Shown here: one piece after another, positions 1 through 5,666 of the stretch
Layout: the number at the start of each line of letters is the position of its first letter
How positions within the stretch are numbered: the stretch's first letter is position 1
NCBI GenBank assembly: GCA_964598765.1
Contig: CAZRCZ010000041.1
Coordinates: 1 to 8,864, forward strand
Source of the DNA: CAZRCZ01 sp964598765
GTDB lineage: Bacteria; Sumerlaeota; Sumerlaeia; MVZB01; JAJFLK01
Reading direction: 5' to 3'
Length of the DNA: 8,864 bases
The notes under the pieces: generated by a model
The model's input: the letters and a program-made list of their open reading frames with translations, nothing else
Databases searched by the model: none
What the model was told of the DNA's origin: nothing
Position numbers and translations under genes: made by a program

Positions 1-298
1 CCGGATCGTTTCGCACAGCCGAGGGCGGCTGTGCCACATTCCCTAAATCAATCACGGCTTCGACCTTCTCAATCCCGGCCTGAGCCTTCACCACCGCGCT
101 GATCGTCACCTTGTCGCCGTTCTTGACGACCGGAGACGAGAGCGACGGAATGACGTGGATGAGTCCGTCGCCATGGCCGATCGTCTGGCCGGATGGGGAA
201 TCAGCGGCCTCCGAATCGTCCGCGAGAAATGCGGGAGGCGAAGGGGATAGGTCCTTCTCTCCCTCGACGGCGGCCGTTGGGGAATGAAAATTGAACAC
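1..298 (-). CDS. 5' part of a probable secreted protein with an Ig-like domain (partial)
   Basis: This minus-strand frame is open and runs off the left edge, so only the N-terminal part is present. No function can be named. A Pro/Ser/Ala-rich stretch (SPSPPAFLADDSEAADSPSG) is followed by GLIHVIPSLSSPVVKNGDKVT and a segment with alternating beta-strand character, ISAVVKAQAGIEKVEAVI. This is the usual look of a bacterial Ig-like or FnIII-like beta-sandwich starting after a linker. The start is uncertain: no in-frame ATG was found. GTG at 298 is used here, and TTG at 316 would add a short hydrophobic leader (CLGVLVFNF). Neither has a clear ribosome binding site. An ATG at 351 with a GAAGG-like site begins a signal-peptide-like reading in another frame, so a frameshift is possible. 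A palindromic repeat at 13-34 is translated as AQPPSAV. It could also be a decaying gene. Confidence 0.45.
   Translation of the reverse strand, partial: MFNFHSPTAAVEGEKDLSPSPPAFLADDSEAADSPSGQTIGHGDGLIHVIPSLSSPVVKNGDKVTISAVVKAQAGIEKVEAVIDLGNVAQPPSAVRNDP
13..34. repeat. Small palindromic repeat inside a reading frame
   Basis: GCACAGCCG (13-21) pairs perfectly with CGGCTGTGC (26-34) around an AGGG loop. It resembles REP-type interspersed palindromes common in some Verrucomicrobiota-like genomes (recollection, not a search). It lies within the partial minus-strand gene and reads through as codons for AQPPSAV without a stop. Confidence 0.6.
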
Positions 299-394
299 CA
301 AGACACCAAGACACAAAGTTTCCCAAAGAACACGACGGCATGATTCGGCATCCTGCCTTCTTCTCTTTGGTGTCTTCGCGTCTTGGCGCTGAAT
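290..394. repeat. Imperfect long inverted repeat upstream of the partial gene
   Basis: The segment 290-318 (ATTGAACACCAAGACACCAA...) is an imperfect reverse complement of 365-394 (CTTTGGTGTCTTCGCGTCTT...). The arms are about 29-30 bp with a few mismatches and one gap, and the loop is about 46 bp. Both arms are built from a short GTGTCTTGG-like unit. The element lies between the serA 3' end and the partial gene, and overlaps that gene's candidate N-terminus. A transcript from serA would fold here, so it could help end serA transcription, though no U-tract is visible. The remaining 395-495 shows nothing recognisable. Confidence 0.5.
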
Positions 395-495
395 GAAAAT
401 GGACCTGCGGCCGACTCTAAGTGAACCCGTATCCCCCAATGATCTCAACGCAACCTTTGTAGCTCGATTTTTCCGATCCGGCAATCCGAATCGCT

Positions 496-2106
496 TCACA
501 CCACGATCAACTGAACCGACAGGATATTGGGCAGGGCGCGGAGTTGTTCGATGACCGCCGGCGTGACCTCGTTGTCCACGTTCAACACGGTGATCGCCTC
601 GCCGCCGGCGAAGTTGCGACCCCAAGTCATGTCGGCGATGTTGATGTTGTTCTTGCCGAGCAACGTCCCGACCGATCCGACGATCCCCGGCACGTCGCGG
701 TTTTGAATCACGATCAGGTTCCCCTCCGGTTTCACGTCGAAATGCTTGTCGTTGATGACGACGAGGCGCGGAAAACGGGAATGAAACAGCGTGCCGCTGA
801 GGGAATTCCGCTCGCCGTTGGCGCTTTCGGCGAGGACCGTAATCAATCCGGCGTAATCCTTCGAGTCCGACGAACTGCTCTCGACAACTTCGATCCCGCG
901 CGATTTGGCGAGATAAAGCGCGTTGACGAAATTGACCATCGTGTTGCCGTGAGGCGCGAGGTAGCCCTTGACGACGGCGATGGTCAGCGGCTGAAGCGGA
1001 TATTCGGTCGCAGTGCCGGAATAGCGGATTTCCAAGTTGCGGACCGGATTGGGACAAAACTGAGACACGAAACGACCAAGGCGTTCGGCGAGATTCAGCG
1101 CGGGAGCCAGCCGCTCCAACTCGTGCGGATCGAGCGACGGCGCGTTGACCGCGTTGCGGATCATCCCGCCGCGCAAAACCTCGACGATCTGCTCCGCCAC
1201 GTCGCGGGTGACTTTTTCCTGCGCCTCGGTGGTCGAGGCGGCCAGATGCGGCGTGAGGACGACGCTATCCAATTTCCGAAGGGGATGATCCTTGGGGAGC
1301 GGTTCCTCGATGAAAACGTCGAGCGCGGCTCCGGCGACCTTGCCTGCTTGAAGTCCCTCCACGAGCGCGGTTTCGTCAATGATCCCGCCTCGCGCGCAAT
1401 TGACGAGCAAGACGCCCGGCTTCATCAGCCCGATCCGCCGCGCGTCAATCAGTCCGCGCGTGTCCTTGTTCAGCGGCGTGTGAACGGTGATGACGTCGGC
1501 GCGTTTGCAAATTTCATCAACTTCGCCGAGCGTGACTCCCAGCTTTTCAGCCGCCGGAGCGTTGACGAAGGGATCGAAACCGAGAATTTCCATGCCGAAC
1601 GCCTTCATCCTCTTGGCGACCTCGCGCCCGATCTTGCCCAGTCCCAAAACGCCGAGCGTCTTGCCGTAAAGTTCGTGGCCGGTGATGGATTTTTTCGGCC
1701 ATTGTCCCGCCTTCATCGCTTGATCGGCCTGCGGAATTTTGCGCGTGAGGGCGAGGATCATCGAGACGGTGTGCTCGGCGGTGGAAAGCGTGTTCCCCTC
1801 CGGCGTGTTCATGACGATGATGCCCCGCTCGGTTGCGGCGGCGATGTCCACGTTGTCCACGCCGACTCCGGCGCGCCCGATTACCTTCAACCGCCCGCTA
1901 TTTTGAAGCGTCTCGCGGGCGACGCGGCTCCGGCTCCGGATCGCCAGCGCGTCGAACCCGCCGATGGTTTCAGCGAGGCGTTCGGGTGTGATTTCCGGAT
2001 CATTGACGACCTCGAATTCTCCGCCGTGGCGGAGAATTTCGAGCCCCTCCGGACTCAATGCGTCGGCGACTAGGATTCGGGGTTGCGGTTTCGAGGTGGA
2101 AGTCAT
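496..2106 (-). CDS. serA: D-3-phosphoglycerate dehydrogenase, long form
   Basis: SerA oxidises 3-phosphoglycerate to 3-phosphohydroxypyruvate with NAD+, the first step of the phosphorylated serine pathway, in the cytosol. The 536 residues match the long family form (about 525-530). An N-terminal substrate-binding part (10-105) is followed by a Rossmann NAD-binding domain with G155-x-G157-x-x-G160. Probable catalytic residues are R239 (NCARGG), E268 (FIEEP) and H287 (TPHLAAST). An intervening domain spans about 325-460 and a C-terminal ACT domain about 462-536 (VIQNRDVPGIVGSVGTLLG). In the family the ACT domain mediates serine feedback control, so this is likely but not shown. ATG at 2106 gives a normal N-terminus (PRILVADALS), though the upstream Shine-Dalgarno signal is weak. 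It stands alone, divergent from rpmH, and no other serine gene is nearby. Identification is very secure. Confidence 0.97.
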   Translation of the reverse strand: MTSTSKPQPRILVADALSPEGLEILRHGGEFEVVNDPEITPERLAETIGGFDALAIRSRSRVARETLQNSGRLKVIGRAGVGVDNVDIAAATERGIIVMNTPEGNTLSTAEHTVSMILALTRKIPQADQAMKAGQWPKKSITGHELYGKTLGVLGLGKIGREVAKRMKAFGMEILGFDPFVNAPAAEKLGVTLGEVDEICKRADVITVHTPLNKDTRGLIDARRIGLMKPGVLLVNCARGGIIDETALVEGLQAGKVAGAALDVFIEEPLPKDHPLRKLDSVVLTPHLAASTTEAQEKVTRDVAEQIVEVLRGGMIRNAVNAPSLDPHELERLAPALNLAERLGRFVSQFCPNPVRNLEIRYSGTATEYPLQPLTIAVVKGYLAPHGNTMVNFVNALYLAKSRGIEVVESSSSDSKDYAGLITVLAESANGERNSLSGTLFHSRFPRLVVINDKHFDVKPEGNLIVIQNRDVPGIVGSVGTLLGKNNINIADMTWGRNFAGGEAITVLNVDNEVTPAVIEQLRALPNILSVQLIVV

Positions 2107-2168
2107 GGTTGGTCTTGGACAGTAGATTGATGAATTAACGCCTCTTATGTTTGATCAGCGCCATAAAT

Positions 2169-2235
2169 GGGCAGGATGGACAAGATTTACAAGATGAATA
2201 TCCCGCGAATCATGTTAATCCCGACAATTTTGCCC
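2169..2235. repeat. Imperfect inverted repeat of CAGGAT/CAAGAT units
   Basis: GGGCAGGATGGACAAGATTT (from 2169) is an imperfect reverse complement of the stretch ending TGCCC at 2235, which contains AATCATGTTAATCCCGACAA. The arms are about 28 bp with many mismatches and are made of short GGATNNAC-like units. It resembles the 'ACAGGAT' interspersed repeats seen in several environmental phyla (recollection). It lies just upstream of serA and reads open by chance, but shows no gene. Confidence 0.5.
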
Positions 2236-2321
2236 TACGCTATCCCACTGCAACTGGGCTTTCAAGTCCGCTTGTTTCGGTGCGTCACACTTTTTCGCTG
2301 GAAGGCGACACCAAGCGGTAG

Positions 2322-2448
2322 GGGACGCCAACGGCGTCCCGGAACACAGCCCAAGGTTGCCGAGCGGAGCGAGGCTACCTTGGGTAGCAGACCATACCTT
2401 TGCAACCCCAAACGGGGTTGCGCAATTTCTCGTGACGGTGAATTGCGC
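2322..2448. repeat. Cluster of four small palindromes
   Basis: Four hairpins follow one another. (1) GGGACGCC 2322-2329 pairs with GGCGTCCC 2333-2340 over a 3-nt loop. (2) CCCAAGGT 2350-2357 pairs with ACCTTGGG 2377-2384, extended by GCC/GGC across a T-T mismatch, with loop GAGCGGAGCGA. (3) GCAACCCC 2402-2409 pairs with GGGGTTGC 2414-2421 over AAAC. (4) GCGCAATT 2420-2427 pairs with AATTGCGC 2441-2448. All 8-bp stems are perfect. The cluster fills the serA-rpmH gap upstream of the rpmH promoter. No gene is seen, and the stretch reads open in several frames only because repeats lack stops. Confidence 0.7.
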
Positions 2449-2477
2449 CGCGCCCGCTTGCATTTTCGACCAAAATC

Positions 2478-2507
2478 TTGACAATCGCCCCCGCACGCGG
2501 GCAAACT
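2478..2507 (+). promoter_or_regulatory. Candidate sigma70-type promoter for rpmH operon
   Basis: A perfect TTGACA at 2478-2483 is followed, after an 18-bp GC-rich spacer, by CAAACT at 2502-2507, a poor -10 match (3 of 6). Transcription would begin near 2513 and give a leader of about 75 nt. The -35 is strong but the -10 is not, so the assignment rests mainly on position ahead of a ribosomal protein operon. Confidence 0.45.
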
Positions 2508-2524
2508 CAAGGTTTGTGTTGAGC

Positions 2525-2573
2525 TTGGGGGATCACGGAGACGGGTTCGTTCCCCAACTTCGAATCCTGATCC
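2525..2573 (+). promoter_or_regulatory. Structured rpmH leader with two alternative folds
   Basis: Fold A: GGATCA (2530-2535) pairs with TGATCC (2568-2573), and directly inside it GGGTTCG (2543-2549) pairs with CGAATCC (2561-2567, one G-U). That gives 13 pairs interrupted by one 7-nt bulge. Fold B: TTGGGG (2525-2530) pairs with CCCCAA (2552-2557). The B 3' arm lies in the A loop and base 2530 is shared, so the two could compete or form a pseudoknot. Fold A ends 3 nt before the Shine-Dalgarno sequence. A regulatory role is inference. Confidence 0.35.
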
Positions 2574-2576
2574 ACC

Positions 2577-2583
2577 GAGGAGG
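2577..2583 (+). promoter_or_regulatory. Strong Shine-Dalgarno site of rpmH
   Basis: GAGGAGG lies 5 nt before the rpmH ATG at 2589. It is by far the best ribosome binding site in the window and fixes the rpmH start. The following genes rnpA and yidD have only weak sites and overlap their upstream neighbours. Confidence 0.85.
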
Positions 2584-2588
2584 ACGCC

Positions 2589-2741
2589 ATGAAACGAACT
2601 TACCAACCGAGCAAACGCCGACGACTCCGAACCCACGGTTTTCGGGCCAAGATGAAGACGCGCGGAGGACGCAAGGTTTTGGCGAGCCGCCGGGCCAAGG
2701 GTCGCAAACGCCTGACGGTTCTCGCCAGCAGGCACGGATGA
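2589..2741 (+). CDS. rpmH: 50S ribosomal protein L34
   Basis: L34 is a very small, highly basic protein of the large ribosomal subunit. The 50-residue product MKRTYQPSKRRRLRTHGFRA... ends LTVLASRHG. It shows the full family pattern: KRTYQPS at the N-terminus, the THGFRAKMKTRGGRKVLASR core and a basic C-terminus. The usual family length is 44-50, so it is complete. A GAGGAGG site 5 nt upstream supports the start. Its TGA overlaps the rnpA ATG (ATGA at 2738-2741), the common rpmH-rnpA arrangement, so translation of the two is probably coupled. A candidate promoter and foldable leader lie just upstream. It is easily missed by length filters because of its size. Identification is secure. Confidence 0.97.
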   Translation: MKRTYQPSKRRRLRTHGFRAKMKTRGGRKVLASRRAKGRKRLTVLASRHG

Positions 2742-3148
2742 TTTCCCCCGCGCCCGGCGAGCCGATTTCGCCCCCGACCCGACTCCGCTGGCCCGACTGC
2801 CGACGATTGAGAAAGCCTGCGGAATTCAAGGCCGTGTATCATTCGGGAAGACGGCTCCGGGGACGCCATCACACCCTTTTTGGATTGAGGCAGGATGTTG
2901 AAACCATAACCCGACCTTGGCGGCTGGGGATCACGACCAGCGGGAAAGTCGGAGGCGCGGTCCAGCGCAATCGAATGAGGCGGCGGGTCCGCGAATTTTT
3001 CAGGATGCGCCAACATCGGATTCCGGACGGCTGGGATTTCGTCGTGAATCCCGCGCCAAGTCTCCGGACCGCGACGCCGCGCCAACTGACCGACGATTTG
3101 ACCCAAACCCTTGGAAAGATGGGAATTGTCCTTTCGGGAACAGAATGA
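2738..3148 (+). CDS. rnpA: Ribonuclease P protein component
   Basis: RnpA is the basic protein subunit of RNase P. It binds the catalytic RNA and helps process 5' ends of precursor tRNAs. The 136-residue product has the family core from about residue 23: LRKPAEFKAVYHSGRR, then WRLGITTSGKVGGAVQRNRM and RRRVREFFR. The RNR signature is at about 77-79, followed by DGWDFVVNPAP. The first 20 or so residues (Pro-rich) are not conserved in the family, so a later start such as TTG at 2807 cannot be excluded. ATG 2738 is preferred because it forms an ATGA overlap with rpmH. The stop in turn overlaps the yidD ATG (3145-3148). Its own Shine-Dalgarno signal is weak, which fits translational coupling. The rnpB RNA gene is not in the window. 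Confidence 0.95.
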   Translation: MISPAPGEPISPPTRLRWPDCRRLRKPAEFKAVYHSGRRLRGRHHTLFGLRQDVETITRPWRLGITTSGKVGGAVQRNRMRRRVREFFRMRQHRIPDGWDFVVNPAPSLRTATPRQLTDDLTQTLGKMGIVLSGTE

Positions 3149-3600
3149 ACCAAACTTGTGAAAAGAATTCCGTGGCGCGGGCTTTCGAGCCTGCGCCGTG
3201 CGATGAATGCGCGTCAGGAGGAAATCCTTGGCGGCGCGTTTTAACTTTTCCCCTCCGTTTTTGGCATCGGTTCATCTCTCCTTGTCTTCCGCCTCTTTGC
3301 CGATTCTATCCCAGTTGTTCGGTCTATGCCGCCGAAGCCTTGGAGAAACATTCCTTGCCTCGCGCCGGATGGTTGATCGTCCGCCGTTTGTGCCGGTGCC
3401 ACCCTTTGCATCCGGGAGGATATGATCCGGTTCCGGATCGTTCGTCGAGTGTGCATTTCACTTTTCCGATTCGACAACAGGTTACAGGAAGGGTAGAGAC
3501 GCCCCGCCGGGGCGTCTCTACGGACTACCCCAGTGAGGGTGTGAAAAATTTCGTCGGCAAACTGAAATGCACCCTTTCATCGGGCAAAGAGCAAGAGTAA
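3145..3600 (+). CDS. yidD: Membrane protein insertion efficiency factor YidD with repeat-derived tail
   Basis: YidD is a small peripheral inner-membrane protein that aids YidC-dependent insertion. Its exact mechanism is unknown. The family core is clear at residues 33-97: an amphipathic stretch LTFPLRFWHRFISPC, then CRFYPSCSVYAAEALEKH, then RRLCRCHPLHPGGYDPVP. Normal members are about 70-90 residues and end soon after GGxDPVP. This one is 151 residues. The start at 3145 overlaps the rnpA stop (ATGA) and adds about 28 residues before the core. The last 50 or so residues (from about 102) are encoded by a 122-bp inverted-repeat element at 3451-3572 and the beginning of a hexamer repeat. The stop TAA is a variant of one repeat unit. 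The tail is unlikely to be conserved. Gene identity is secure; whether the tail is tolerated is not known. Confidence 0.92.
   Translation: MNQTCEKNSVARAFEPAPCDECASGGNPWRRVLTFPLRFWHRFISPCLPPLCRFYPSCSVYAAEALEKHSLPRAGWLIVRRLCRCHPLHPGGYDPVPDRSSSVHFTFPIRQQVTGRVETPRRGVSTDYPSEGVKNFVGKLKCTLSSGKEQE
3451..3572. repeat. 122-bp MITE-like element with terminal inverted repeats and a central palindrome
   Basis: The left end at 3451-3469 (GTGCATTTCACTTTTCCGA) and right end at 3554-3572 (TCGGCAAACTGAAATGCAC) are reverse complements over 19 bp with 2 mismatches. In the centre, GTAGAGACGCCCC (3493-3505) pairs perfectly with GGGGCGTCTCTAC (3509-3521) over a GCC loop. No clear target-site duplication is visible. 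It carries no gene. It lies inside the yidD reading frame and keeps it open. The nested structure suggests a non-autonomous mobile repeat or a REP composite. Confidence 0.6.
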
Positions 3601-3620
3601 GAGCAAGAGCAAGAGCAAGA
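3589..3620 (+). repeat. Hexanucleotide tandem repeat (GAGCAA)n
   Basis: Five GAGCAA units run from 3589 to 3618, with the second unit changed to GAGTAA, then a partial GA. The changed unit supplies the yidD stop codon (TAA 3598-3600). The tract ends 12 nt before the yidC ATG and forms most of its leader, where it is the only purine-rich sequence resembling a ribosome binding site. Confidence 0.85.
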
Positions 3621-3632
3621 ACATTATCAGAC

Positions 3633-5591
3633 ATGGATAAACGATTTCTCATTTTCCTCGCGATTGCGGTTCCGATTTACATATTGAGCTTCATGTATGT
3701 TCAATATCTGCAACAAGCCTATGCGCCGGTGAAATCAGGGGCCGGAATTTCGGGCGAGGCCGGTGGCAATCAGACCGCTTCGACGACCCCCGGCACCGCG
3801 TCTCAACCTGCCCTCGTTTCGGGGGACAAAACTTCGGGCGAAGCGGCGGCTCCTTCCGCGCCCGCCGTTCAAAAACCGGTTCCCCGTCCCCAAAATGTTC
3901 CGCTGGAAACGATCCAGACCGACACGTATCAAATCCAATTTTCCTCCTCCGGAGCCGTTCCGGTCGGATGGTTCATCATTGATCCCCGTTTTGCGATTGT
4001 CCGCGAGGAAAAGGGGGTCAAACGCGCGCTGTCCGACGAAACCGAGGCCGGAAGCATCGCCCTGATTGATCCCGGTTTGGACCCGCACGGATTGGATCGC
4101 CCATTTGAGGTGGTCCTCCGGGAACTCAACGCCCGGTTCTACAATGAATTCAATCAGGTGACCTACAGCGTCAAACGAAGCACGGATGAAACCGGATTTC
4201 AGACGATCAGCTTTGAATCGCCCGTGACCGAATCGGGCGTTCAAATGGTCAAATCCTATCGGTTTCCGCAAAACGGTTTTGAATCGCGCTTCACGGTGCG
4301 CCTCATCAACAAGGGGACTTCCAAAATTTCCTTCAACAATGAAGGTCAGGGACTCGGCTTGGCGCTAGGTCCGGGATTGGGAACAGTTCCGAACGAAACC
4401 AGCGGGTTCGCTATTGTGGGGAAAAGGCGGAGATATTCATTTACAGTGCCTACCTTTAGTAGCACCAAAGGCATCTCCGCGCCCCATGTTAACGTCAGCC
4501 GCGGCGGGGTCCACCAAATACTAAAAAGTCAGCTTCAGTTTGACGTCATTGCCGACCCCTCAGCCTCGATTGAATGGGGCGGCCTTCATACCCGATATTT
4601 CATGATGACCCTCCGCCCGGATGAGAAATCATCCGCCGGCAAAGGATTCACCGCCCTGCGTTCCAAATTGGATCAAGCCGTCGTGGACACCGCGCTTGCC
4701 GTCGCCGACGACGCGACCTACTACCCTCGGCTTGAGCTTTCCGGCGCCCCTTTTTCGCTGGCTCCGGGCGAAAGCGCGGAGTTCGCCTACGACGTCTTCG
4801 CGGGACCGAAGGAAAAGAAAATTCTTGCGGCCAGTCAACCCGGTTTGGAGAGAATTCTCTTCTCCGATTCGTGGAATTGGATTCGCGCCCTGAGCTTGTT
4901 CCTGATGTCCATGCTGAGCGTGATTCATGGGGTCCTGAAAAGCTGGGGATTCTCGATTATCGTCTTGGTCATCATCATTCGGATTTTGGTCCTTCCCTTC
5001 GTCCAGATCGGACTGAAACAACAAGCCAAGGCGATGGCGGAGCAAGCCCGGATCAAACCCCACGTGGACAAGATCAACGAAAAATACAAGGACGACCCGA
5101 CCAAGAAAAATCAGGAAATTATGAAACTGTATCGGGAGCACAACGTCAACCCATTGGGGGCGTTGAAGGGTTGCGTTTGGATGATAATTCAGTTGCCCAT
5201 CTGGATCGCTCTTTATAGAATCCTCAACCAGTCCATTGATTTACGGGGGGCGGGGTTTTTGTGGATTGACGATCTTTCCCAACCGGATCGGCTCTTTTCG
5301 TTGGGATTCCAATTGCCCTTGGTTGGCGAAAGTCACTTCAATCTATTGCCGATTCTTTACGCGGGAACGCAAATGTTGGTGAGCAAATTGTCAATGGCGG
5401 CCAATCCGGCGGCGGCGGCGGGCAACCCGATGCAACAGCAAATGATGTATATGATGCCCGTCATGATTTTGTTCATCACCTATTCCTTCCCTTCGGGATT
5501 GGTGCTCTATTGGCTGGTTTCCAATTTGTGGCAGATGGGACAACAAAGGTTCGTGAACAAAAAAATTCTCCGTCCCCCTCCTTCGGCTTAG
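3633..5591 (+). CDS. yidC: Membrane protein insertase YidC, long periplasmic-domain form
   Basis: YidC inserts and folds membrane proteins in the inner membrane, alone or with SecYEG. The 652-residue product has the Gram-negative layout. TM1 is at about 5-24 (FLIFLAIAVPIYILSFMYV), followed by an Ala/Pro/Ser linker at about 30-85 and a large periplasmic beta domain to about 405. The core has TM2 around 418-458 with the conserved hydrophilic-groove arginine R450 in IIIRILVLP. A charged cytoplasmic loop (about 460-510, KINEKYKDDPTKK) precedes TM3 (515-531, VWMIIQLPIWIALYRIL), TM4 (about 568-588) and TM5/6 (604-636, ending GLVLYWLVSNLWQ). ATG 3633 was chosen because MDKRFLIFLA is the family start. 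An upstream in-frame ATG at 3567 would add an Arg-rich peptide made from repeat DNA. The C-terminus is short and not strongly basic (NKKILRPPPSA). The gene follows yidD by 32 bp. Confidence 0.97.
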   Translation: MDKRFLIFLAIAVPIYILSFMYVQYLQQAYAPVKSGAGISGEAGGNQTASTTPGTASQPALVSGDKTSGEAAAPSAPAVQKPVPRPQNVPLETIQTDTYQIQFSSSGAVPVGWFIIDPRFAIVREEKGVKRALSDETEAGSIALIDPGLDPHGLDRPFEVVLRELNARFYNEFNQVTYSVKRSTDETGFQTISFESPVTESGVQMVKSYRFPQNGFESRFTVRLINKGTSKISFNNEGQGLGLALGPGLGTVPNETSGFAIVGKRRRYSFTVPTFSSTKGISAPHVNVSRGGVHQILKSQLQFDVIADPSASIEWGGLHTRYFMMTLRPDEKSSAGKGFTALRSKLDQAVVDTALAVADDATYYPRLELSGAPFSLAPGESAEFAYDVFAGPKEKKILAASQPGLERILFSDSWNWIRALSLFLMSMLSVIHGVLKSWGFSIIVLVIIIRILVLPFVQIGLKQQAKAMAEQARIKPHVDKINEKYKDDPTKKNQEIMKLYREHNVNPLGALKGCVWMIIQLPIWIALYRILNQSIDLRGAGFLWIDDLSQPDRLFSLGFQLPLVGESHFNLLPILYAGTQMLVSKLSMAANPAAAAGNPMQQQMMYMMPVMILFITYSFPSGLVLYWLVSNLWQMGQQRFVNKKILRPPPSA

Positions 5592-5666
5592 GCTTAAGGA
5601 CGGACGGCGATGGGACGATAACGAGGGTATGGAATGAACACATTGGGAAGCGGAAGGGGTGGAACC

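Noticed and set aside
544..2073. Long plus-strand open frame opposite serA (509 codons)
   Set aside because: It is the antisense shadow of a secure serA gene. The product is rich in Arg/Asp/Val with no recognisable domain, as expected from GC-rich codon bias.
2322..2448. CRISPR array
   Set aside because: The palindromes have different sequences and irregular spacing. There are no identical direct repeats with unique spacers.
2167..2481. Plus-strand frame of about 104 codons upstream of rpmH
   Set aside because: It is composed almost wholly of inverted repeats and palindromes and has no ribosome binding site or family features.
2530..2576. tRNA-like look of the rpmH leader (GGTTCG..., TTCGAATCC, CCACC)
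   Set aside because: The paired region is only 44 nt and has no anticodon or D arm. It is better described as a leader hairpin.
2357..2737. Extension of the rnpA frame upstream of 2738
   Set aside because: It would span the promoter, leader and all of rpmH in another frame. The RnpA family starts near the ATG at 2738.
3493..3521. Rho-independent terminator between yidD and yidC
   Set aside because: The stem is strong but no U-run follows, and it lies inside the yidD frame of a conserved operon. A mobile or REP-type palindrome fits better.
3567..3632. Upstream in-frame ATG for yidC
   Set aside because: It adds an Arg-Ala-rich peptide encoded by the hexamer tract in front of the standard MDKRFLIFLA start, and would disrupt the N-terminal membrane segment arrangement.
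4420..4540. Slightly AT-richer patch in yidC as possible recombination tract
   Set aside because: The shift is small and judged only by eye. The protein remains family-like through it, so there is no real support.
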